Below, piece after piece: positions 29,248 through 35,345 of a stretch of DNA of 35,345 nt (positions are counted from its first letter, which is position 1; each line of letters opens with the position of its first letter). This DNA comes from CAYJEQ01 sp964370185. Lineage in GTDB: Bacteria > Bacillota > Clostridia > Oscillospirales > Ruminococcaceae. The position numbers and the translations under genes were made by a program. A model generated the notes under the pieces. It was not told the DNA's origin, did not search any database, and was given only the letters and a program-made list of their open reading frames with translations. The stretch lies in NCBI GenBank assembly GCA_964370185.1, contig CAYJIJ010000019.1:1-35345 (forward strand). Direction: 5' to 3'.

Positions 29248-31662
29248 TTATCCATCATAATTTGTATCTATTATCATATTCACCACTTTAAATTCACTGA
29301 GCGCAGAAAATTCTTCCGCTGTCTTCAGTAGTAAATCATATGCATTTTTATCCTGCTTGTGCTTTATAAGTATTCTGTATCTGTATTTTCCGCCTGCTTT
29401 GTATAGTGTGTCCGGTACTGGGGGAAGCATTTTTATTGCGAGGGTTTCACTTCCCTTTGCAAGCTTAGTAATTATCTTCGCCGCCTCATTTGCTGCATTT
29501 GCCACTGCTTTTTCATTCTCTGATAATAATCCTACACAGGTAATTTTACAAAATGGTGGATAAAGATTTAATTTTCTGAATATTATCTCCTCATTGTAAA
29601 AGCTTTCATAGTCCTGCATGGTGGCATAGCCTATCACGCTGTGGTCGTTATTTGCCGTTTGGATAAACGCTCTACCCTTTTTCTCGCCCCTGCCGCTCCT
29701 GCCCACCACCTGCGTGATGAGTGAAAACGCCTTTTCATAGCCCCTGAAATTAGAGCTGTATAGAAGCTGGTCTGGGTTTAGCACTCCAACGAATGTTACA
29801 TTTGGGAAATTAAGCCCCTTTGCCACCATTTGAGTGCCGAGCATGATTTGGTATTCACCCCTTAAAAACGCACCAAATTTATCTTCGTATGCACTGCGTG
29901 ACATTGTGGTGTCCATATCCATTCTGAGTATTTTCGCCTCGGGGAAAAGTTTGTTAAGCTCTTCCTCCACAAGCTGTGTGCCCATGCCAGTGTATCTCAC
30001 AAGCTCGCTTCCGCATGCCCCACAAGTGGAAAGTTGTGACACACTGTATCCACAATAATGGCACATCAATTTTCGGTTTTTTATATGATATGTGAGTGGC
30101 AAATCGCAGGAAACGCATTTTACTGCTTCTCCGCATGAAGAGCATTTTACGGCGGTGTTGTACCCTCTTCGGTTTAAAAGCAATATGCTCTGCTCACCTG
30201 CCTGTAAATTCGTGTATAGCTCCTCTATTACCGACTCACTTATTCCCATGCCCATTTTTTCCATTCCCTTGGTGTCCACTACATACACATCGGGGAGGAG
30301 GGCACCTCCATACCTTTCGGTGAGATGCACTAAAGTGTATTTGCCCGTTTTGGCTCTGTGATAGCTTTCTATGCTCGGGGTTGCCGAGGCTAAAAGAAGA
30401 AGCGCTTTGTGGTGCCTACTTCTGAAAAGTGCTATGTCCCTTGCGTGAAATCTCGGGGATTTTTCTGATTTGTATGTATGCTCCTGCTCTTCATCCATTA
30501 CGATTATGCCTATGTTTTTAAGTGGCGCAAAGACCGCCGAGCGTGTGCCCACAACCACATCCGCCCTGCCCTCGTTTATCCTCTTCCATTCGTCCATTCT
30601 CTGCGACATTGTTAGGCTGCTGTGCAGTACCGCCACTCTGTCGCCAAAGAGCTTGTGGAATTTTTCTACTGTTTGAGGTGTGAGGGATATTTCAGGCACC
30701 ATTACTATCGCTGTTTTGCCATTTTTCACAGTTTGCTCAACAAGCTTTAAAAATACACTCGTCTTGCCACTGCCTGTTACTCCATATAGGAGTGCGGTTT
30801 GCTCGCTTTTTTCATTGAGTAGGGAGAGCAGTGTCCCATATGCTTTATTTTGCTCCTCCGAGAGCTTTATTTCGCTGTTTTGCTCCGATTTAACCCCTGC
30901 GTGAGGATTGCGATATACTGGCTGTTCGTAAAGGGTAATATACCCTTTTTTAACCATGTTATCCACCACATTCTTGGTAATTGGCAGATAGTATACTATC
31001 TCTTTTACCGAGGCATCCTGCTGTGATAGCATTTCCCATACAAGCTTTTGTTTTGGGGTGAGCTTTGGTGGCATCTCATCATATGAAAGCTTTGCCATCA
31101 CCGATTTTTCGTCCTGTATCTTCTGCTTGTGATCGAAAATCTGCGCTATTTCTTTGCTGTGCAAAAGCTCGTCTATTATTTTTTGCAGTTTTTTATCTTT
31201 TATCAGCTCCATGAGCTTTGCCTGCGAAATTTTGCCACCGTTTTCATTTATGCAGTCGATTATTTGGCTTTTTACTGTGTCTTCACCGTCGTATTTTTCG
31301 GTGAGTAAAGTGTATGAAATGTCGGGCGTTATGTTCATGCCGCTCGGCAGTAGTATTTTTACTGCGTCGTAATATCTGCAAAATGTGTAATTCTTTAAAA
31401 AATGAATTAGCAATATGAACTCTTCGCTTAATATGGGGAATTCGTCTATTTGGCTCTGCACCGATTTAAGCCCCTGTGCATCTTCACGGCTAATAATCTC
31501 GGTGACAAGCGCTACCCTGCGCCTATTGCCACTGCCAAACGGCACCAAAACTCTGCATCCTGCCCTTAACTGCGCCGCTAAGCTTTGGGGTATTATATAG
31601 TCAAATTCTTTATCAAAGCTTATTGTGGCATTTTCCACCACTACTTTGGCAATTAAGCTCAT
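29248..31662 (-). CDS. priA: Primosomal replication-restart helicase PriA
   Basis: An 804-residue DNA helicase that reloads the replisome at stalled forks. It starts with the N-terminal 3'-end-binding domain (AKVVVENATISFDKEFDYIIP). Walker A is LLYGVTGSGKTSVFL and the DEAH-type box is IVMDEEQEHTYKSE. An eight-cysteine zinc region follows (CSSCGEAVKCVSC, then CHYCGY and CGACGS), and then the second helicase half with GTQMVAKGLNFPNVTFVGVLN and QVVGRSGRG. The ATG at 31662 is taken because AAAGGAGCG lies directly upstream; a longer in-frame start at 31722 adds residues not expected in the family. Confidence 0.95.
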   Translation of the reverse strand: MSLIAKVVVENATISFDKEFDYIIPQSLAAQLRAGCRVLVPFGSGNRRRVALVTEIISREDAQGLKSVQSQIDEFPILSEEFILLIHFLKNYTFCRYYDAVKILLPSGMNITPDISYTLLTEKYDGEDTVKSQIIDCINENGGKISQAKLMELIKDKKLQKIIDELLHSKEIAQIFDHKQKIQDEKSVMAKLSYDEMPPKLTPKQKLVWEMLSQQDASVKEIVYYLPITKNVVDNMVKKGYITLYEQPVYRNPHAGVKSEQNSEIKLSEEQNKAYGTLLSLLNEKSEQTALLYGVTGSGKTSVFLKLVEQTVKNGKTAIVMVPEISLTPQTVEKFHKLFGDRVAVLHSSLTMSQRMDEWKRINEGRADVVVGTRSAVFAPLKNIGIIVMDEEQEHTYKSEKSPRFHARDIALFRSRHHKALLLLASATPSIESYHRAKTGKYTLVHLTERYGGALLPDVYVVDTKGMEKMGMGISESVIEELYTNLQAGEQSILLLNRRGYNTAVKCSSCGEAVKCVSCDLPLTYHIKNRKLMCHYCGYSVSQLSTCGACGSELVRYTGMGTQLVEEELNKLFPEAKILRMDMDTTMSRSAYEDKFGAFLRGEYQIMLGTQMVAKGLNFPNVTFVGVLNPDQLLYSSNFRGYEKAFSLITQVVGRSGRGEKKGRAFIQTANNDHSVIGYATMQDYESFYNEEIIFRKLNLYPPFCKITCVGLLSENEKAVANAANEAAKIITKLAKGSETLAIKMLPPVPDTLYKAGGKYRYRILIKHKQDKNAYDLLLKTAEEFSALSEFKVVNMIIDTNYDG

Positions 31663-31707
31663 AGACGCTCCTTTAAATTTCGGTGAGAGTGTAAAAACAA
31701 AGCCCAA

Positions 31708-31742
31708 TATGTCTTTCGCCACCGTAAGCGGTGGAAGACATA
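31708..31742. repeat. Hairpin between coaBC and priA
   Basis: TATGTCTT/AAGACATA (8 bp) and CCACCG/CGGTGG (6 bp) form one stem with a three-base bulge and a TAAG loop. On the minus strand a T-rich run (CTTTGTTTTT) follows after about 10 bases, so it may attenuate transcription into priA. Its ACCG...CGGT apex resembles other hairpins in this window. Confidence 0.5.
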
Positions 31743-31775
31743 CAAAAGAGAATTAGTCCACACAAATTTAGTTAA

Positions 31776-32969
31776 TTACAGCTTTAAAAGCTCATCAAGT
31801 ATTGTATGTGCCGCTTTTTGCTTGCTCATCAGCTCATATTCTTTTGCAGATTCTTTTGTGATAATTGTTATTATATTGCTGTCCACCCCAAAGCCTGCGC
31901 CCTCGGTTTTTAGGCTATTCGCCACCACCATGTCGAGGCATTTGTCGGTGAGCTTTTTTGTGGAATTTTCCACTAAATTTTCGGTTTCCATAGAAAAGCC
32001 GCATACTATCTTGCTCTTATCATTTTGTTCTTTAAGGGATTTTAATATATCGACGGTTCGCATTAGCTCAATGCTCATGCCGTCCTCCGCCTTTTTCTTA
32101 ATCTTCTCTTCTGCCACCTCTTTAGGGGTGTAGTCCGCCACTGCCGCCGCTTTTATTAGCATATCGCAGTGTGGGAAGTGTTTTGTTACGGCGTCATGCA
32201 TATCCTTTGCAGAGGTTATTTCAATAAAATTTACATCCATCGGTTTTTGCAGTGCAGTTTTGCCACTTATTAGGGTGACATCCCCTCCCCTTGCCACTGC
32301 CGCCTTTGCTATTTCATATCCCATTTTACCGCTCGAGTGATTTGTAATATATCTCACAGGGTCAAGCGCTTCCCTTGTTGCCCCTGCTGTTACAATTATA
32401 TTTTTGCCTGCTAAGTCTTTTTCATATGCCACTATATTTATGAGCTTTTCTAAAATCTCCGCTGGCTCCGCCATTCTACCCTTGCCCACATCATTGCAGG
32501 CGAGTATTCCCTCGGCACCGTGAATTAGCTTTATATCCATATCCTCAAGGCATTTCATATTGCGCTGTGTAGCAGTATTTAAAAACATTCCCGTGTTCAT
32601 CGCAGTTGCAACTAATTTAGGGCAGGTGCAGGCTAAAAGCGTGGTTGAGAGCATATCGTCTGCAATGCCGTTTGCCATTTTAGCAATAATATTCGCCGTT
32701 GCAGGTGCCACCACCGCAGCATCAGCTTTTTTAGCAAGCGATATATGCTGAACATTCCACTCGAAATTCCTATCGAATGTTTCTACCGATACTCTATTGC
32801 TACTCAGTGTTTCAAAGGTGAGCGGAGCTATAAATTCACAGGCATTTTTAGTCATGATAACATGCACCTGCGCCCCCGATTTAACCAAAAGTGAGCAAAG
32901 CATAGCGGATTTATACGCCGCTATCCCACCTGTTACTCCAAGTATTATCGTCTTTCCCTTTAAAGGCAT
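31776..32969 (-). CDS. coaBC: Bifunctional phosphopantothenoylcysteine decarboxylase / synthetase
   Basis: The 397-residue protein carries two steps of coenzyme A synthesis. The N-terminal flavin domain (CoaC) has GVTGGIAAYKSAMLC, NVQHISLAKKADAAVVAPAT with the catalytic His, and AMNTGMF. The C-terminal CoaB domain has IIVTAGATREALDPVRYITN and SSGKMGYEIAKAA, then a lysine-rich KIKKK loop. The ATG at 32969 lies 9 bases from GAGG, and gives the usual short start before KGKTIILGVTGG; in-frame starts at 32978 and 32999 are possible. Confidence 0.94.
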   Translation of the reverse strand: MPLKGKTIILGVTGGIAAYKSAMLCSLLVKSGAQVHVIMTKNACEFIAPLTFETLSSNRVSVETFDRNFEWNVQHISLAKKADAAVVAPATANIIAKMANGIADDMLSTTLLACTCPKLVATAMNTGMFLNTATQRNMKCLEDMDIKLIHGAEGILACNDVGKGRMAEPAEILEKLINIVAYEKDLAGKNIIVTAGATREALDPVRYITNHSSGKMGYEIAKAAVARGGDVTLISGKTALQKPMDVNFIEITSAKDMHDAVTKHFPHCDMLIKAAAVADYTPKEVAEEKIKKKAEDGMSIELMRTVDILKSLKEQNDKSKIVCGFSMETENLVENSTKKLTDKCLDMVVANSLKTEGAGFGVDSNIITIITKESAKEYELMSKQKAAHTILDELLKL

Positions 32970-33165
32970 TATATTCATCCTCTTTCTCAGTTCATACAAA
33001 ATGCGGTGACTATTGTTTTATTGTGTGTAATGGCGAGTGTCTATTTGCTTTTAATCTGCAAACAGGCTCTATTTTACCACTACCATTTTATTTCTTTTAT
33101 CTTTTTACTACATCCGAATATGGTCTTATAACTCGGGAGTTGGAAAAGAGCCCCTAATTATTTTT

Positions 33166-33206
33166 GTGTATGTCTCCCCCCGCCTGCGGCGGGGGGAGAC
33201 ATACAC
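33166..33206. repeat. Perfect 19-bp hairpin with TGC loop
   Basis: GTGTATGTCTCCCCCCGCC is followed by TGC and its exact complement. Weaker pairing outside adds a bulged extension (TAATTA/TAATTT). It lies in the 333-base gap between rpoZ and coaBC, which holds no coding sequence, next to a second hairpin of identical stem and loop length. Confidence 0.7.
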
Positions 33207-33244
33207 GGATAATTTCACCTCAAAATTAGCTCTACTTTCCCACA

Positions 33245-33285
33245 TCCTATAACTCTCACCGCCATAGGCGGTGAGAGTTATAGGA
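33245..33285. repeat. Perfect 19-bp hairpin with ATA loop
   Basis: TCCTATAACTCTCACCGCC is followed by ATA and its exact complement, 18 bases before the rpoZ stop. On the minus strand it is followed by TGTGGGAAAGTAG, not a T-run, so it is not a simple terminator. The apex CACCGCCATAGGCGGTG is the exact reverse complement of the apex of the hairpin at 2786-2816. Confidence 0.7.
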
Positions 33286-33302
33286 GAAAGTTATTTAAAA
33301 TT

Positions 33303-33500
33303 TTAGTTTTGTGAATAGTCCGCCTTGCATTTGCCCTCAGCAAATTCTTCCACGGCAAGCTTTACCGGTTTTTCCACAGGAGCATCTTTGTTGTCTTCAT
33401 TATCTATTGCTATATCCCTTGCTCTCTTTGCTACCGCCACCACGAATTTGTAGTAACTATCATTCTTCTTAATTATCTGCGACATTGCTGGTCTTAACAT
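33303..33500 (-). CDS. rpoZ: RNA polymerase omega subunit
   Basis: A 65-residue omega subunit, which helps fold and assemble the beta-prime subunit of RNA polymerase. MLRPAMSQIIKKNDSYYKFV and VAVAKRARDI match the conserved omega core; the PVEKPVKLAVEEFAEGK segment is the family's C-terminal helix. GAGGTAG precedes the ATG. The gmk-rpoZ-coaBC order is the standard Firmicutes arrangement. It is 24 bases after gmk and in the same operon. Confidence 0.92.
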   Translation of the reverse strand: MLRPAMSQIIKKNDSYYKFVVAVAKRARDIAIDNEDNKDAPVEKPVKLAVEEFAEGKCKADYSQN

Positions 33501-33524
33501 ATTTTCTACCTCACTTAAATTAAA

Positions 33525-34142
33525 TTAATCTGCCAATAATATATTCTCAACGAGTTTCTTCATTCTACTGCCTGCACATTTTGCCGAAAGCAGTATTCTT
33601 TCGGTGCGAAGAACCGCATCATTTAGGTCGTCGTTTACTATTACATAGTCATATCTAATTGCTTTTGCTATTTCTTCTTTTGCGGCGTCAAGCCTGCATT
33701 TTATCTCTTGCTCGGTTTCGGTGCCCCTGCCCGCAAGACGATTTTTTAGCTCTTCATAGGAGGGCGGCATCACAAATAAGAGCACAGCTTCTTTTAGCTT
33801 TTCTTTTACCTGCATAGCACCCTGTACCTCTATTTCAAGTACCACATCATGCCCTTTTGCAAGCTCTTCTTCCACTGTGGATTTTGGGGTGCCATAGAAG
33901 TTTCCGCTGTACATGGCGTATTCGAGCATATCGCCATTTTCCACCATGCTTCTAAAATTATCTTTGGTGAGAAAGTGATAGTTAACACCGTCTATTTCGC
34001 CATCTCTGGGCTTCCTTGTTGTAGCAGAAACCGAAACAAATATGTTTTCATTCCTATTCATTATTTCCTTTAAAAGTGTACCTTTCCCCACACCCGACGG
34101 GCCTGAGAGCACTATTAAAAGTCCTCTGTCATTCATCTGCAT
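33525..34142 (-). CDS. gmk: Guanylate kinase
   Basis: A 205-residue kinase that turns GMP into GDP. The P-loop is SGPSGVGKGTLL, the GMP-binding region is SVSATTRKPRDGEIDGVNYHF, and the lid is RLAGRGTETEQEI. Its ATG overlaps the end of remA by 14 bases with GAGGAT upstream, so translation is coupled to it. The length is normal. Confidence 0.96.
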   Translation of the reverse strand: MQMNDRGLLIVLSGPSGVGKGTLLKEIMNRNENIFVSVSATTRKPRDGEIDGVNYHFLTKDNFRSMVENGDMLEYAMYSGNFYGTPKSTVEEELAKGHDVVLEIEVQGAMQVKEKLKEAVLLFVMPPSYEELKNRLAGRGTETEQEIKCRLDAAKEEIAKAIRYDYVIVNDDLNDAVLRTERILLSAKCAGSRMKKLVENILLAD

Positions 34143-34392
34143 TTAGATCCTCACCCTCGTCGTCAATTAAGCGATTTGCCACTGTTTCCGGCTGTATTGC
34201 CGAGAGTATAACATGGTCGGAATCAGTTATTATTACCGCTCTCGTCCGTCTGCCATATGTAGCATCCACAAGTGTTCCCCTATCTTTTGCGTCCTGTATA
34301 ATCCTTTTAATAGGCGCAGATTCTGGGCTGACTATTGCCACTAAGCGGTTGGCGGAAACCATATTGCCAAACCCTATATTAATCAGTTTCAT
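34129..34392 (-). CDS. remA: RemA-family regulator (DUF370)
   Basis: An 87-residue protein of the RemA/DUF370 family. It starts MKLINIGFGNMVSANRLVAI, then has SPESAPIKRIIQDAKDRGTL and DATYGRRTRAVIITDSDHVI, the conserved core. In Bacillus RemA is a DNA-binding activator of biofilm-matrix and osmoprotection genes that forms ring-like oligomers. Whether it does so here is unknown. It sits between yicC and gmk as in other Firmicutes and overlaps gmk by 14 bases. AAAGGGG precedes the ATG. Confidence 0.92.
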   Translation of the reverse strand: MKLINIGFGNMVSANRLVAIVSPESAPIKRIIQDAKDRGTLVDATYGRRTRAVIITDSDHVILSAIQPETVANRLIDDEGEDLNADE

Positions 34393-34419
34393 CCCTATTC
34401 CCCTTTAATAAAGCCTTTG

Positions 34420-35298
34420 CTATTCTATGTTTTGCACCTGTTCTCTTATCTTTTCAAGCTCGGATTTAATCTCCACCACTATTTTAGACACTTCAATGTC
34501 CTGCGCCTTTGAGCCTATGGTGTTTGCTTCACGATTAAATTCCTGCATTAGAAAATCGAGTTTCCTGCCTATTGCCTCGGTGCTTTCTAAGAAATTTTGG
34601 CACTGGGCTATATGGCTTTTTAGCCTAACGGTTTCTTCATCCACCGCTATTTTTTCGGAGAATATCGCCGCTTCTGTGAGTATGCGCTGTTCTTCTATTT
34701 TTTTATCTGCGAGTATTTCACTCATTTTATCATAGAGTTTTTGGCGGTATTTTGCGAGTGTTTCGGGGGATTTTTCCTCCACCGCTTTAACATGCTCTGT
34801 TATCACTAAAAGCCTTGAGAGTATGTCCGCTTTAAGCCCCTCGCCCTCAGTTTCCCTCATGCGAATAAATTGTGCTAACGCATCGTCGCAAACAGTTTTA
34901 ACATCCTGCCAAACCTCGTCTTCGCTATCCACTGTTTTGCGTAGTGTGAATATATCGCCAAACCTACTTATTGTAGAAAGACTTAAATCATCACTTAGTC
35001 CCTGTTCACTTCCTAAATCTCTGAGTGCGGATATATACGCCGCCGCAAGCGGTTTATTTATCTCCACCTGTGTGGTGGTGCCCTCTAAATTTATTACAGT
35101 GATATTTACATCAACCTTGCCTCTAAACACCGATTTTTGAATATGGCTTTTCAGCTTTTCTTCTAAATATGCATAGCTTCTTGGCACTCGTGAATTAAAC
35201 TCAAAATAGCGGTGATTTACCGCCTTAATCTCAACTGTAATATCCCTGCCACCGAGAAGTTTTTGCGACCTGCCGTAGCCCGTCATACTCTTTATCAT
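34420..35298 (-). CDS. YicC-family endoribonuclease
   Basis: A 292-residue protein with the YicC N-terminal domain (MIKSMTGYGRSQ, then VEIKAVNHRYFEFNSRVPR). The C-terminal DUF1732 half has RLKSHIAQCQNFLESTEAIG and LDFLMQEFNREANTIGSKA. YicC proteins have been described as RNases that affect small-RNA turnover; the catalytic details are not visible here. The ATG at 35298 gives the standard MIKSMTG start and follows GGGCAGAG; a GTG at 35313 is also in frame. It is the first gene seen of the long minus-strand cluster, 28 bases before remA. Its upstream region runs off the window. Confidence 0.93.
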   Translation of the reverse strand: MIKSMTGYGRSQKLLGGRDITVEIKAVNHRYFEFNSRVPRSYAYLEEKLKSHIQKSVFRGKVDVNITVINLEGTTTQVEINKPLAAAYISALRDLGSEQGLSDDLSLSTISRFGDIFTLRKTVDSEDEVWQDVKTVCDDALAQFIRMRETEGEGLKADILSRLLVITEHVKAVEEKSPETLAKYRQKLYDKMSEILADKKIEEQRILTEAAIFSEKIAVDEETVRLKSHIAQCQNFLESTEAIGRKLDFLMQEFNREANTIGSKAQDIEVSKIVVEIKSELEKIREQVQNIE

Positions 35299-35345
35299 TT
35301 CACTCTGCCCCACTCTTAAATATTTTTAGATTTTCGCAGATTAAC

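Overview
The window looks like the chromosome of a low-GC, Gram-positive, endospore-forming member of the Clostridia. The evidence is a Firmicutes-type housekeeping cluster on the minus strand (yicC-remA-gmk-rpoZ-coaBC-priA-def-fmt-Zn peptidase-rsmB-rlmN-prpC-prkC-rsgA-thiN), strong AGGAGG-type ribosome binding sites, Gram-positive lipoproteins, a class B sortase and a 26-residue spoVM gene at the position it occupies after thiN in Bacillus. I see no phage, insertion sequence, CRISPR array, rRNA or tRNA.

Layout. 1-3300: a tandem-HD (HD-GYP type) c-di-GMP phosphodiesterase coupled to a rubrerythrin, then a non-coding element of about 273 bp made of three nested inverted repeats, a nitroreductase, and a small ribbon-helix-helix gene divergent from a small hypothetical gene. 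3490-8722: a compact catabolic unit. The minus-strand operon encodes the aconitase-X large subunit, an aconitase-X small (swivel) subunit fused to three RidA-like domains, and a non-pyrrolysine MttB-type methyltransferase. A FadR-type GntR regulator is divergent, and promoter and operator candidates can be read in the shared intergenic region. 8798-14645: a membrane dCache-HAMP-PAS-GGDEF-EAL protein downstream of an orphan family-1 solute-binding lipoprotein, with a divergent DctP-like lipoprotein. No permease genes accompany them. 14767-18461: class B sortase, a highly expressed-looking BMP-family (nucleoside-binding type) lipoprotein, an EcsC-family protein and a YjfB-type putative motility peptide. 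18480-20050: terminators, a cloverleaf-like nested palindrome, spoVM, a 55-residue membrane protein and an ECF-transporter S component with a long leader. 20089-35298: the housekeeping cluster, all on the minus strand with many overlapping starts and stops.

How it fits together. The most unusual unit is the aconitase-X/RidA/MttB operon. Bacterial aconitase-X enzymes dehydrate cis-3-hydroxy-L-proline to an enamine/imine (pyrroline-2-carboxylate), and RidA proteins act on enamines and imines. MttB-family proteins demethylate quaternary or tertiary amines. Together they suggest, by inference only, breakdown of an N-methylated hydroxy-amino acid (for example a hydroxyproline betaine) with the reactive intermediate handled inside one fused polypeptide. 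A second theme is c-di-GMP: an HD-GYP protein, a GGDEF-EAL protein beside orphan binding lipoproteins, and a motility-associated peptide. The right-hand cluster covers translation (fmt, def, rsmB, rlmN, rsgA), replication restart (priA), CoA synthesis (coaBC), nucleotide supply (gmk) and Ser/Thr phospho-signalling (prkC, prpC).
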